From an uncultured Phocaeicola sp. (GTDB lineage: Bacteria > Bacteroidota > Bacteroidia > Bacteroidales > Bacteroidaceae): a stretch of DNA of 64,000 bases. The position numbers and the translations under genes were made by a program. The DNA lies in contig CALUIZ010000001.1 of NCBI GenBank assembly GCA_944320815.1, positions 124,001 through 188,000 of the forward strand, in the 5' to 3' direction. Each line of letters opens with the position of its first letter. Position 1 is the first letter of the stretch. This document shows, piece after piece, positions 34,923 through 44,462 of the stretch. Under the pieces are notes generated by a model, which saw only the letters and a program-made list of their open reading frames with translations, was not told where the DNA came from and ran no database searches.

Positions 34923-37900
34923 TTAGAATTTCACATCCAGACCGATGGCAAACGAAGCCTGGTTCGGATAGGCTCCGATACCGTTGTCCGTTTCCGGGTC
35001 CATTCCCTGATACGGGGTGAACACGGCCAAGTTTCTTCCCGACGCATACAGACGGACGGAACGTATTCTGTTCTTAAACCATTTGGAAGGAAACGTGTAG
35101 CCTATCGACACGTTGTCCAGACGCAGATACCATGCTTTCTCAAGGAAGAAGTCGCTGCTGCCGGGATTCACGCCCGAGGAAGCCTCGGCCACACCGGGCA
35201 TCGTACCATTCGGATTGGCAGGCGACCAGCGGTTCTTCACCTCCTCCAAAGCATTCACGCCGTACGTAATGTCTTCTATACCATAGATGGACTGAAGTTT
35301 GAGGTCATTGACCTTCCAGCCGTTCAAAGAGCCGTAAAGATAGATGTTCGCATCCCAGTTCCTCCAGCGGAACGTGTTATTGATACTGAACGGTATCGGC
35401 GTAGAATTTGCCAGCACCACCATATCCGCCGCATCCAGCACACCATCGGCACCTTCCAGACGGATGTATCTCCCTTCGGAATCCCGCATCCGGTTACCGT
35501 TGCCATCCAGTTTGTATCCGTACAGGTCCTGATAAAGAATGGATCCTGCATTTGAGCTGGGCAGATGCGTATATTTCTGGTCCATCTGAATCAGTCCGTC
35601 AGTCCTGTAGCCATAGATGTTGCCCCACTCTTCCACATAATCCTGATATACTTCCGGAATGAATTCCGGGTCACGTTCTGTCGTATGGTTCCGGTAGAAC
35701 GAGAAGTTCACATCGGTAGTCCATCCGAAATCCTTCGTGTCAAAGTTCACACTGTGCAGTTCCAGATCAACGCCCCGTGAGCGGTAGACTTCCGCAGAGT
35801 TATAGTCGATGGTATTGATTTCATGATAAGACATCAGGCTACGAGTGAGAATCACATCCTTGCGGAAACGCTGAAACAGGTCGACAGATCCCGACAGGCG
35901 GTTATTGAAGAATCCGAAATCAACGCCAATGTTATAATCAGTCAGAGTTTCCCACTTCAGATTCTCGTTTCCAAGTTTGGAAAAGGCTATGCCGTTGGCG
36001 AGAGTCCCGTTCGGTGCGAACGCACCTTGCGACACCGTATAATAGGAATTGATACCTGTCAGATTTCCGGCATTACCGGTCTGCCCCACTCCGGCGCGCA
36101 GCTTCAGGTTACTGAGCCAACGCACGTTTTTCAGCCAGCTTTCCTCGTTCAGGCGCCATGCGGCCGACACGCCGGGAAAAACACCCCACTGGTGCTCCTT
36201 CGAAAAGTTGGAAGAACCGTCTACACGAAGATTGACCGTCAGAATGTATTTCGAATCGAACGTATAATTCAGACGACTGATGAACGAAGCCATTTCGTTC
36301 GCTCCCTTGTTGGAAGATATGGTCGGCTTCTCCTGTTCGCTAATGCCGAGATTGTTCATCAGTGCACCGTCATATGGAAACTGTGAAGTGACAATGCCCA
36401 TTCCTTCCCACGACGACTTCTTGTATTCCACACCGGCCATCACATTAAGGTCGTGTCTGCCGCCGAACGTCTTGGCATAAGTACCGATCAGATTGACCAG
36501 ATTCATCTGAGTCTTCGCATTCTGCTTCGAGCCTTGACCGTTCATGCTGAACCCTTTCTTGGTCGTGGTGGGGATATACTGGTCGGCCTGCACATCCTTC
36601 ATGTCAAAGCCCACCGTCCCTCTGAAGGTCAGTTCCTCTATAGGCTTAAACTCCAGATAACCGCTCACGAAGAGGTCACGGCTTGTGGTCTGATCCGTAA
36701 TGTCCAGTAGCGAAACCGGATTGGGATAGATGTCGCGTATCGGATTGTTCGAATAGTTGCCCTCCTCATCATAGACCGACACAGTGGGGATGAATGTCAT
36801 GGCAGAATAGATCAGGGCAGAGTTGTCTTGTTTTCCGTTTCCCAACGGCACGTCATGATACTTTACCTGCGAGAACGTGGCACTGATGCCTGCCTTCAGC
36901 ATCCGGTTGATGGTCTGGTCCACATTCAGACGGCCCGTGATACGGTTCATCGAATTGTTTTTCGCAATGCCCTGATGGTCATAATAACTCAGTGAAAACA
37001 AGTATTTGGTCTGTTCCGTTCCGGCAGACAGCGAAAGGTTGTGCTCCTGCACGATACCCACACGGGTCACCTCATCCATCCAGTCTGTGCCGTCGCCCAC
37101 AAAGTTCGCGATCTGTTCATCCGTGTACCGCTTCTCATCGCCGCGTCCCAGTTCGTCGAACACCTTGTTCTGTTCAATCATGAAATCGCGCGCATTCAAG
37201 AATTTCGGTACGTCCTTCATATACTGGAAAGCCACTGACCCCGAGTAGGAAATGTCGGGTTTCCCGGTCTTTCCGCGTTTGGTCGTGATAAGGATAACGC
37301 CTCCCGAAGCGTCCGATCCATAGATGGCGGCAGCCGAAGCATCCTTCAGGATATCAATCGTCTCGATATCATTCGGATTCAGGTTGATCAGAGAATTCTC
37401 CTTTTCCCCGCCGCTGTATGCCGTTCCTGCCATGACAGTCTTGGAGCTTACCTGCGGCACACCGTCGACAACAATCAGCGGAGCCTGTCCGGAAAGCCCT
37501 CCCCGGATGGCGATGCTCATCGACCCGCCCGGATTGGCACTCGTCGACGTGATGTTCATTCCGGCCGCACGTCCGCGAAGCATCGCTCCCACGGAAGCCG
37601 ATGCCGCTGTAGGAAGTTCGTCGGCCTTCACGGAAGCCACCGAACCGGATATGCTGCTTTTCTTCTGCGTACCGTATCCCACTACGACCACCTCGTCCAG
37701 CATTTCCGAATCCTCCGAAAGAATGAATTCCATCGTAGAGGAGGCTTCCTTCTCCTGAGTGACGAAACCGATATATGACACCACAATCACGGAGCCTTTC
37801 TTCACATCCGGCAGCACGAAGTTTCCGTCCAGATCCGTTATCGTGCCGCTTGCCGTTCCCTTCACCTGAACGCTGGCACCGATCACCGTCTCACCGGACT

Positions 37901-38012
37901 TGTCTTTTACTACACCTTTCACCTGTATCGTCTGGGCCGCCAGCGACACTGTCATCAGCAAGAGGGACAGGACAAGTCCCAGATGCCTTACATATAAATG
38001 TATTGTCTTCAT
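34923..38012 (-). CDS. SusC/RagA TonB-dependent outer-membrane transporter
   Basis: A 1029-residue protein: signal peptide (to about 25), carboxypeptidase-regulatory-like domain (about 26-100: IQVKGVVKDKSGETVIGASV), TonB box region and plug (DEVVVVGYGTQKKSSISGSV ... GVPQVSSKTV ... DASAAAIYGSDASGGVILITTKRG), then the 22-strand barrel ending in SFAIGLDVKF. It imports oligosaccharides cut at the surface, powered by TonB. The partner SusD gene follows directly. Confidence 0.97.
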   Translation of the reverse strand: MKTIHLYVRHLGLVLSLLLMTVSLAAQTIQVKGVVKDKSGETVIGASVQVKGTASGTITDLDGNFVLPDVKKGSVIVVSYIGFVTQEKEASSTMEFILSEDSEMLDEVVVVGYGTQKKSSISGSVASVKADELPTAASASVGAMLRGRAAGMNITSTSANPGGSMSIAIRGGLSGQAPLIVVDGVPQVSSKTVMAGTAYSGGEKENSLINLNPNDIETIDILKDASAAAIYGSDASGGVILITTKRGKTGKPDISYSGSVAFQYMKDVPKFLNARDFMIEQNKVFDELGRGDEKRYTDEQIANFVGDGTDWMDEVTRVGIVQEHNLSLSAGTEQTKYLFSLSYYDHQGIAKNNSMNRITGRLNVDQTINRMLKAGISATFSQVKYHDVPLGNGKQDNSALIYSAMTFIPTVSVYDEEGNYSNNPIRDIYPNPVSLLDITDQTTSRDLFVSGYLEFKPIEELTFRGTVGFDMKDVQADQYIPTTTKKGFSMNGQGSKQNAKTQMNLVNLIGTYAKTFGGRHDLNVMAGVEYKKSSWEGMGIVTSQFPYDGALMNNLGISEQEKPTISSNKGANEMASFISRLNYTFDSKYILTVNLRVDGSSNFSKEHQWGVFPGVSAAWRLNEESWLKNVRWLSNLKLRAGVGQTGNAGNLTGINSYYTVSQGAFAPNGTLANGIAFSKLGNENLKWETLTDYNIGVDFGFFNNRLSGSVDLFQRFRKDVILTRSLMSYHEINTIDYNSAEVYRSRGVDLELHSVNFDTKDFGWTTDVNFSFYRNHTTERDPEFIPEVYQDYVEEWGNIYGYRTDGLIQMDQKYTHLPSSNAGSILYQDLYGYKLDGNGNRMRDSEGRYIRLEGADGVLDAADMVVLANSTPIPFSINNTFRWRNWDANIYLYGSLNGWKVNDLKLQSIYGIEDITYGVNALEEVKNRWSPANPNGTMPGVAEASSGVNPGSSDFFLEKAWYLRLDNVSIGYTFPSKWFKNRIRSVRLYASGRNLAVFTPYQGMDPETDNGIGAYPNQASFAIGLDVKF

Positions 38013-38023
38013 AGCGTTTTCAT

Positions 38024-39367
38024 TTATTCGATTATTTTCTTGATTGTACCCCAGGGTGCCGCCGTGTCAAAGGTGACAAGCACTTTACCTCTGTAGTCCG
38101 TATTGAATGTCACGCATGTGCCTCCGGTCGCTTCATACCACCAGTTGCCTGCAGTGTCCGCACGGAACTGACGGGTCCATCCGGCTGTATAGAAATAATA
38201 CTGGCGGTCGCCTGTATAGTCCGTGATTTCCGTCTCCACCGTATAACGGTAGCCCGTTCTCGTCATCTCATCGGAAGCTCCCCACTCGCCGAAACTGAAC
38301 CCTGTTCCCGACATCCAGAGCGGTTCGGTGCAGACATCCGCCGGAATCTCCAGCGGCCACATGCTGTAAGTGTGCGCATTCAGGTCAATCCAGATTCCGT
38401 AATAACCGGCTTTTCCGATAACCACAGGCACCACATAGCCGTTATTGTTCATCAGCTTGCTGCTGACCTGCGGACTGGCTCCGAACAGATCACCGTCCAT
38501 CGATTTTTCCGGGACAAAGAACACTTCCGTATTGTCTCCGGCGGCATAGAAACTGCCCTGATACTGATATTCCCCTACACGGTCCATGTAACGGTAATAA
38601 CCGTTGACATAATCATCCGGATTCTCTCCCGCGTCCACGACATACATCTGCGGATAGTCTTCAAACGGATTCTCCACCTCCTCCAATATCACCATGGCTT
38701 CAGTGCTAATCACTTTCCGGTTGCCGCTCGCGTCCGCCACGGTAATCGTCACGGGAAAGCTTCCTACAGCAGAAAACTCAACCGTTTCCTCAATCTTTCC
38801 CTCTCTGCCGGACAGTTCCACTGTCTTGTCAAACCGAATGCCCGGTATCTCGATACGCGCTTCCTTCAAGGCACGGTCGTCAGAAACCGACAGGTTCAAA
38901 TTCCAGAACCCTTTTCCCGTTTCTTCTTCCCCGAACTTCACCTCCACCTGTTCCGGAACAGATGAAGCGGTCGGGGCCTCCATGTCGGGAAGGAACGAAA
39001 GCACAACAGCCTTCCGTGTGTCCAGCCCGTTCTTGTCGCATACCCTGATTTCCAGCGTCTGGTCGAATGTGGCAGTCTGCGGCACTATCAACTGATAAGA
39101 ATAGTTGAACACCGTCGGCTCTTCCCGAGTCAAATCGTACACCTTCTCAATCCCCCAGCTCTCACAACTCAACGTCACGCTCGAGATGCCCACATAGTTG
39201 GACACCGTACCCGTCACAAGTACCGTATCCCCGGGGAACGTTTCAATCATTTCCTGCGACGTATAGAGTCCCGGACGAATGTCGTCGTGCTCGTCATCGC
39301 ACGCTGCGGCAAACGCGGCAAACGTGAGCGATGCCGCCAGCGCAAAACATGAAAGAATATTCTTCAT
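38024..39367 (-). CDS. SusE/F-type surface glycan-binding lipoprotein
   Basis: A 447-residue lipoprotein with lipobox Cys23 (AFAAAC). Two Ig-like domains (about 30-125 and 130-230) precede a C-terminal region rich in Trp and Tyr (GYYRYMDRVGEYQYQGSF, WTRQFRADTAGNWWYEATGG) that resembles SusE/F starch-binding modules. In this PUL it should bind galactan. It lies upstream of susC (12 bases) and downstream of the GH53 gene (15 bases); the more common order has this gene after susD. Confidence 0.8.
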   Translation of the reverse strand: MKNILSCFALAASLTFAAFAAACDDEHDDIRPGLYTSQEMIETFPGDTVLVTGTVSNYVGISSVTLSCESWGIEKVYDLTREEPTVFNYSYQLIVPQTATFDQTLEIRVCDKNGLDTRKAVVLSFLPDMEAPTASSVPEQVEVKFGEEETGKGFWNLNLSVSDDRALKEARIEIPGIRFDKTVELSGREGKIEETVEFSAVGSFPVTITVADASGNRKVISTEAMVILEEVENPFEDYPQMYVVDAGENPDDYVNGYYRYMDRVGEYQYQGSFYAAGDNTEVFFVPEKSMDGDLFGASPQVSSKLMNNNGYVVPVVIGKAGYYGIWIDLNAHTYSMWPLEIPADVCTEPLWMSGTGFSFGEWGASDEMTRTGYRYTVETEITDYTGDRQYYFYTAGWTRQFRADTAGNWWYEATGGTCVTFNTDYRGKVLVTFDTAAPWGTIKKIIE

Positions 39368-39381
39368 GGCATTGTCATTTG

Positions 39382-40986
39382 TCAGTTGTTATATTTAAAA
39401 GCATCGAACACTTCGAGCGCGTTCCCGTCGAAATCGAACAGCGTTGTGTTGCTCACCACATTGTCCGCACCCAGCTCCCAGCCAAGGTCACCGCACTCGA
39501 TAAATATCGGGTCCCAATAAAGCAGGCCCAATATACGGCAATTCTCCGACTTCTTGATTTCGCCCATCAGCTCCAGCATGAAATTCTTCTGCCCAAGTTT
39601 GGTCATCTCTGGATAAGGTCCGTTATGTCCGAGCTGTCCGGTCTTGCCGTCGGGTAAAGTGGGATGCCATGCATAGCCCACTTCCATCAGAAGAATGTCC
39701 TTGTCGAACTTCTCAGCTATGTAGTCGGCCCATTCACGGATTTCCGCAGCCTTCTTGTCCGTAAAGAACGGATAGTAGGAAGCTCCGATGACATCATATT
39801 TCACACCCCTGTCCTGCAATTCGCCGAAATACCAGTTGTACTGTTCCCTGTCGCCGGCGGCATTGGAATGGATAATCACTTTCGATTCGGGTGCAACCGC
39901 CTTCACCGCCTCATATCCCGCATTATACAGCTCGCACAACCGAGGCATCCCATCCGTGCAGTTCCCGTCGGGATAAAGCATTCCGGCCTGACTCTCGTTG
40001 CCCAGCGACACAAATTCGGGAGTTGTCCCCTGTGCGGCCATTCTGGTCATGAAGCCGAAAGTAAAATCATAAAGAGCCTGTTTCATTTCTTCAAATGTCA
40101 GTCCTTCCCACTCATGAGGCTTGTTTTGGTCCTCTCCGTTCGTCCAGTAGTCGCTGTAATGGAAAGTGAGCTGGATCTGCAGACCGGCATCCTTGGTACG
40201 TTTCGCCAGACGCAGTATGTCCTCCTCGTTCTGGATTCCGGCCGGAAGACGGTTTGAAGGCGAATAGTCCGGATTTCCGGGGTCATTGTAGAGACGCAGA
40301 CGCACAATATTGAATCCGTTATCCTTCAGCAACTCGATACAGTCCTTCTCCTGTCCGTTGTCATACCATCTAGCACCGTTCTGCTCCAGATAGGTAAGCT
40401 CAGAGATGTCACCACCTTTCAGGAGATTAAAGCCTTTGTCTGTCTTTACAAGGCGCAGCGCATCCAGACGGCTCCACTCGCCGGCATCCGCCTGCGAACG
40501 TATTTCAACCGTACATTTCCCGTCCGTCACTTTGATGCCGCGCACATACGAACGGGTCCAGACATCAGGCGACACCTGAAGGGATGTCATCTTATGTCCC
40601 GTTTCATTCGTCCCTGCCGACACATAGCAGGCTGTCTGTCCGCCTCCGTTCTGATAATAGAATTCCAGGTCGTAAAAACCATCCTCCAGTCCCTCCAAAG
40701 TCTGCCCTACCGTCACATCATATGCAGACGATGCTCCGAAAGCCAAAGCATGAGTGCCTTCACATCCCCCTTCCGCCTGTACGGCGGCAGAAGCGTCTCC
40801 CTGCACATTCCAGCCTTCCATTCCGCTCTCGAAACTTCCGTTAGGAAGCGGAGCGACCACTACAGCCGGTTCGGGCGAAGGAGCTGCCATCGGCTCATCC
40901 GAAGAACAAGAGGTCAACGCAATGCCCAACAGCACATAGCCCAAAGTCCCCACAACCGGGACTCTCGTTTGAAAATCAGTTTTCAT
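39382..40986 (-). CDS. GH53 endo-beta-1,4-galactanase
   Basis: A 534-residue lipoprotein. The start is the ATG at 40986, giving a signal peptide with lipobox LTSC. A galactose-binding-like beta-sandwich (about 45-185) precedes the GH53 barrel: GGDISELTYLEQNGARW, GFNIVRLRLYNDP, the acid/base Glu in FVSLGNESQAGML and the nucleophile in ILLMEVGYAWHP. GH53 members cut beta-1,4-galactan, so this gene defines the PUL substrate. The protein is probably on the cell surface. First gene of the PUL transcript, with repeat operators upstream. Confidence 0.93.
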   Translation of the reverse strand: MKTDFQTRVPVVGTLGYVLLGIALTSCSSDEPMAAPSPEPAVVVAPLPNGSFESGMEGWNVQGDASAAVQAEGGCEGTHALAFGASSAYDVTVGQTLEGLEDGFYDLEFYYQNGGGQTACYVSAGTNETGHKMTSLQVSPDVWTRSYVRGIKVTDGKCTVEIRSQADAGEWSRLDALRLVKTDKGFNLLKGGDISELTYLEQNGARWYDNGQEKDCIELLKDNGFNIVRLRLYNDPGNPDYSPSNRLPAGIQNEEDILRLAKRTKDAGLQIQLTFHYSDYWTNGEDQNKPHEWEGLTFEEMKQALYDFTFGFMTRMAAQGTTPEFVSLGNESQAGMLYPDGNCTDGMPRLCELYNAGYEAVKAVAPESKVIIHSNAAGDREQYNWYFGELQDRGVKYDVIGASYYPFFTDKKAAEIREWADYIAEKFDKDILLMEVGYAWHPTLPDGKTGQLGHNGPYPEMTKLGQKNFMLELMGEIKKSENCRILGLLYWDPIFIECGDLGWELGADNVVSNTTLFDFDGNALEVFDAFKYNN

Positions 40987-41040
40987 GGTAAATAATCTTA
41001 AAATTAAAACAGTCACATAATCAATGAAGAAGGATGTATC

Positions 41041-41128
41041 GGAAATGCCCCGTCATTCTCTCAAAACATGCCGTTGTTTTGACCAAAACATCCCGTTATT
41101 TTTATTAGAATGCCGGGACGTTTTTCCG
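41041..41128. repeat. Tandem 22-base repeats upstream of the PUL (operator candidate)
   Basis: Four consecutive 22-base units start at 41041, 41063, 41085 and 41107. The central pair is strongest: AAAACATgCCGTTgTTTT and AAAACATcCCGTTaTTTT. The outer units are weaker (AAATGCCCCGTCATT and GCCGGGACGTTTTT). A 22-base period is two helical turns, as expected for same-face binding by an AraC-type or hybrid two-component regulator. They lie 55-140 bases before the GH53 start. Confidence 0.6.
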
Positions 41129-41140
41129 ACACATTCTTTC

Positions 41141-44100
41141 TCAGGCCATCAAGCTCCGAAAAGCCTGAATGCCCTGATGGTTGTTATCCAATCTTTCTAC
41201 CTCGCTGAGGAAACGGAGTGACTTCTCCTTCTTCCCCAGTCCGTAATATCCTAATGCCAGCATGTATTTGCAATGGATTTCGTTGCGTACGTCCAGACTG
41301 TCTTCCCATATCAGCAAGTCGGGCAATGAAACGGCAAAATAGTCCATCTTCACCTTGTCGAACAGATGCTTCTCTCCGTAGTTGGTCAGTTTGTAGAAGC
41401 GTCCGTTCGCTTCATCCTTCCGGCCCAGCTTCAGCAACGCCAGTCCCTGATAGAAAATCTTGTCGGGCTTCGCGTCATTATAATAGAGCGCGGCAGCCGG
41501 CTCTGTAGGTCCGACGGTAGCCTGTTCCCAGCACTCCTTCGCTTTCTGCGTGTCGCCCATCCCTTCGTAGGCACATCCCATGAAATAATAGAAATCATTC
41601 TCCTGTGCGCCATAAAGCTTGCCTTCGCCCAGATGATGCGGATAAACCAGGCATTCTTCCAGCAAAGCCACAGCTTCCTTCCATCGCTTTCCTGCCAGAG
41701 CCTGTTTTGCCAGTTCCACACGGGCTATCTGGTATTGCGCCGGAACCTTGCCTTCACCTCCTTCCCACGGATGGAAGATGTGTCCGTCGAGCAATTCCTT
41801 CGCTCTCCGGTAATCACCGGTCTGGTTCAGAAGTGTGATTTCCTCCAGCAGCAGGTCGTCACGCTGTGCCACCAGAGCAGGATATTTCTGCAGAAAGGCC
41901 AGACGTTCAACATGAGGACGGTGCATGCGCTTGTAGAGCTGGTCGAGTTCCATAAGAATACGCGCATCGGTGGTATCAAGACTGAACGCGCGTTCCATGC
42001 ATTCCACGGCAAGCCGCTCATCGTGCTTCTTGTTGAAATAGGCCAGAGCCAGATTGCGCCATACGGTCGGGAACTTTCCGTCGAGTTTTGCCGAAGCCTC
42101 CCATCCGCCCACGGCCAGATCGTACTGACGTTTGTCGTAATAGAGATTTCCCAGATAATAAGGTGCCTTCGGGTCGCCCGGATTGATTTCCATCGCGCAT
42201 TCCAAAGCCAGAACCGCTTCCAGACGGTTCGGGAAGCAATAGTCCGGACAATAGGCGGAAGCTTCGGCGAATGCCTGTTCCGCTCCGTCCAGTCCGCCCT
42301 GTTTCAGACTCCACCCTATATAATAATATGTCATCGGAGTGACAGCCTTTTCCTCAATGGCCACATGCCACAGAGACACGGCTTCTTCCCAACACCCTGC
42401 AGCGCAATAATCGAGCGCGATTTCATCGTAGTTGTTGGCATCATGGCGCATCAACGTTTTCAGTTCATCCAGATCCTCCTCCGCACCTGTCAGCAGACAT
42501 TTCTCATAACGGCATCCGAAATTGAACTTGTCAATGTCCAGCGACTCGTCAATCAGCTTCAGGGCCTCGTCCTTGCGCCCCATGCGACGGAGCACAGTTG
42601 CTTTCAGTGCACGGGCCTTATGGTTGTGCCAGTTGCGTATCAGCGAACGGTCGGTTTCATACAGCGCATCTTCCAGACGGCCCTGCATCAGTGAAATCTG
42701 TGCACACGCAAAATAGCCGGCATCCTGCCATGCACCATTCCAGGTGGATTTATAGAAACGGTCGTAGGCTTCACAGACACACCCCTGATACTTCAGTGCC
42801 AAACCAAGGTTATAGACAGGTTCCCCGTCATAAGGATTCGGATTGCGTTTCTGGAGCACCTTCACCGCCGTACGCAAATACTGTTCCGCCTTGGCGAAAC
42901 GTCCCTTGCGGATATACCACAGACCAAGGGCATTGTTGTTGCGCACGTCTGTCGGGTCGCGACGCAGAGCTTCCTCGTAGTATTCCACCGGATTATAGGT
43001 GGCATGACGGTACTGTTCCAGATGGAGTCCGGTCAGATAAAGCTGCTCGGTGGTCTTTATCTCTTCAGGAAGAAGGGCCGCTTCAGCCGCATCCGGAATC
43101 GGTTTCACTTCATCCGGTTCGGCATGCCAGTGAAGAACTTCCCTCCCGGCAGAAGTGATGTCAAGGTTCAGCCGGTTGAAGCGTTCTCCCTGCACATCCA
43201 CCTTCTCATCCAGCAGATGTTCCGGAGTGACGGCCACTTCCTTGTCGTAATAGATTTTCCCGTCATCTCCCTTCAGTGTCACCCGGACATTCTGCGCCGA
43301 TGTGGCGAATAGCTTGAAACGCACACACCCTTCTCCTTCAGGGTCGATGTTCATCAGCAGGTTTTTCGTGGCATTCTTTACCACACCCAACTCACGGTAA
43401 GGCAGAAAATACTGCACAAAACTCTTTTCTTCATAAGGCTGGAGCCAGGTGAAGTCGGGCTGGTTCTCAGTATATACACCCGCCATCAGTTCGATGTACG
43501 GCCCGTCCTCATCGGTCAGGTTGCGGTCCCAGGCACGTCCGAAGTCACCATTACCCCAAGTCCACTGTTTTTTGCCCGGCGACACATGATGACTGGCCAC
43601 ATGAAGCATACCGGCACGGGTGTCATTCTCATACCCCCCTTCAAAATCAAAACGGGAGTTCACACCCATGTAAGAGGTAGGCACCTTGATGTTCTTATAG
43701 TTCGAAATGTCCACTCCTGCCGAATAATCCATCTTGTAATAGGTTCCGGTGGCGATGGGAAAACTGCTCACGGCACGTTTTCCGTGATCGAACACCGCAT
43801 TGATGTCGGGCGGGAACACGCTCTGATACTGGTCGTTGACCGCCACCGCCGGATTGGCCCACCAAAGGAAAGTCTGCGGCACTTCCGTACGGTTGTAGAG
43901 CACACCCTTGATTTCAAGGTAGGCACATCCCGGACGGAGAGTGAAGCCTGCCATACCTTTCTGATGGAACATGCGCTCCATCTCGCTCACCCATACCGTC
44001 ACACTTCCGTCGGCATTCTCCTCAATGGTGCAGTCTACGGGCATGTATGTGCTGGGGCGATGGTGCTGCGGCCAGTTGAGCTCGATGCCTCCCGAAATCC

Positions 44101-44422
44101 ACGGTCCTGCCAGTCCCACCAGTGCCGGTTTGATGACGTGATTGTAATAAATGAAATGACGCTGCTTGATTTTATCGTATGCCATCTGCACACGTCCCCC
44201 AAGCTCCGGAAGCACCATCACTTTGATGTATTCGTTCTCGATGAAGACGGCATTGTATGTCTTGTCGGTCTTCTCATTCGAGATGGATTCAATGACGGGA
44301 TAAGGATAAACCACACCGCTGCTTCCCTGATACACCCGCTTTTCCAGAAATATCGGATTCTTTTCAGGCTTTCCCACTTCATATGTCGGGATAACCACCT
44401 GTTCTTTCCATGCTTTTACCAT
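41141..44422 (-). CDS. DUF5107 domain protein with long TPR region
   Basis: A 1093-residue protein without a signal peptide, so cytosolic. Residues about 15-330 form a DUF5107 domain, a galactose-mutarotase-like beta-supersandwich (KVMVLPELGGRVQMAYDK, GIELNWPQHHRPSTY, WWANPAVAVN). From about 440 to the end, TPR motifs follow one another (NNALGLWYIRKGRFAKAEQYL, PVYNLGLALKYQG, and many more). DUF5107/TPR proteins accompany sugar transporters in Bacteroidales; a sugar-handling or regulatory role is inferred, no activity is proven. It sits 40 bases after the MFS gene. Confidence 0.85.
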   Translation of the reverse strand: MVKAWKEQVVIPTYEVGKPEKNPIFLEKRVYQGSSGVVYPYPVIESISNEKTDKTYNAVFIENEYIKVMVLPELGGRVQMAYDKIKQRHFIYYNHVIKPALVGLAGPWISGGIELNWPQHHRPSTYMPVDCTIEENADGSVTVWVSEMERMFHQKGMAGFTLRPGCAYLEIKGVLYNRTEVPQTFLWWANPAVAVNDQYQSVFPPDINAVFDHGKRAVSSFPIATGTYYKMDYSAGVDISNYKNIKVPTSYMGVNSRFDFEGGYENDTRAGMLHVASHHVSPGKKQWTWGNGDFGRAWDRNLTDEDGPYIELMAGVYTENQPDFTWLQPYEEKSFVQYFLPYRELGVVKNATKNLLMNIDPEGEGCVRFKLFATSAQNVRVTLKGDDGKIYYDKEVAVTPEHLLDEKVDVQGERFNRLNLDITSAGREVLHWHAEPDEVKPIPDAAEAALLPEEIKTTEQLYLTGLHLEQYRHATYNPVEYYEEALRRDPTDVRNNNALGLWYIRKGRFAKAEQYLRTAVKVLQKRNPNPYDGEPVYNLGLALKYQGCVCEAYDRFYKSTWNGAWQDAGYFACAQISLMQGRLEDALYETDRSLIRNWHNHKARALKATVLRRMGRKDEALKLIDESLDIDKFNFGCRYEKCLLTGAEEDLDELKTLMRHDANNYDEIALDYCAAGCWEEAVSLWHVAIEEKAVTPMTYYYIGWSLKQGGLDGAEQAFAEASAYCPDYCFPNRLEAVLALECAMEINPGDPKAPYYLGNLYYDKRQYDLAVGGWEASAKLDGKFPTVWRNLALAYFNKKHDERLAVECMERAFSLDTTDARILMELDQLYKRMHRPHVERLAFLQKYPALVAQRDDLLLEEITLLNQTGDYRRAKELLDGHIFHPWEGGEGKVPAQYQIARVELAKQALAGKRWKEAVALLEECLVYPHHLGEGKLYGAQENDFYYFMGCAYEGMGDTQKAKECWEQATVGPTEPAAALYYNDAKPDKIFYQGLALLKLGRKDEANGRFYKLTNYGEKHLFDKVKMDYFAVSLPDLLIWEDSLDVRNEIHCKYMLALGYYGLGKKEKSLRFLSEVERLDNNHQGIQAFRSLMA

Positions 44423-44462
44423 AATCGTAAATATATTGACAGTTGATAATTAAAGACACAAA

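Noticed and set aside
37000..37250. Three overlapping plus-strand frames over susC
   Set aside because: All antisense to the SusC barrel; no motif and no promoter.
41041..41128. 22-base repeats as a CRISPR array
   Set aside because: Only four degenerate units with no spacers between them and no cas genes; a protein-binding array is more likely.
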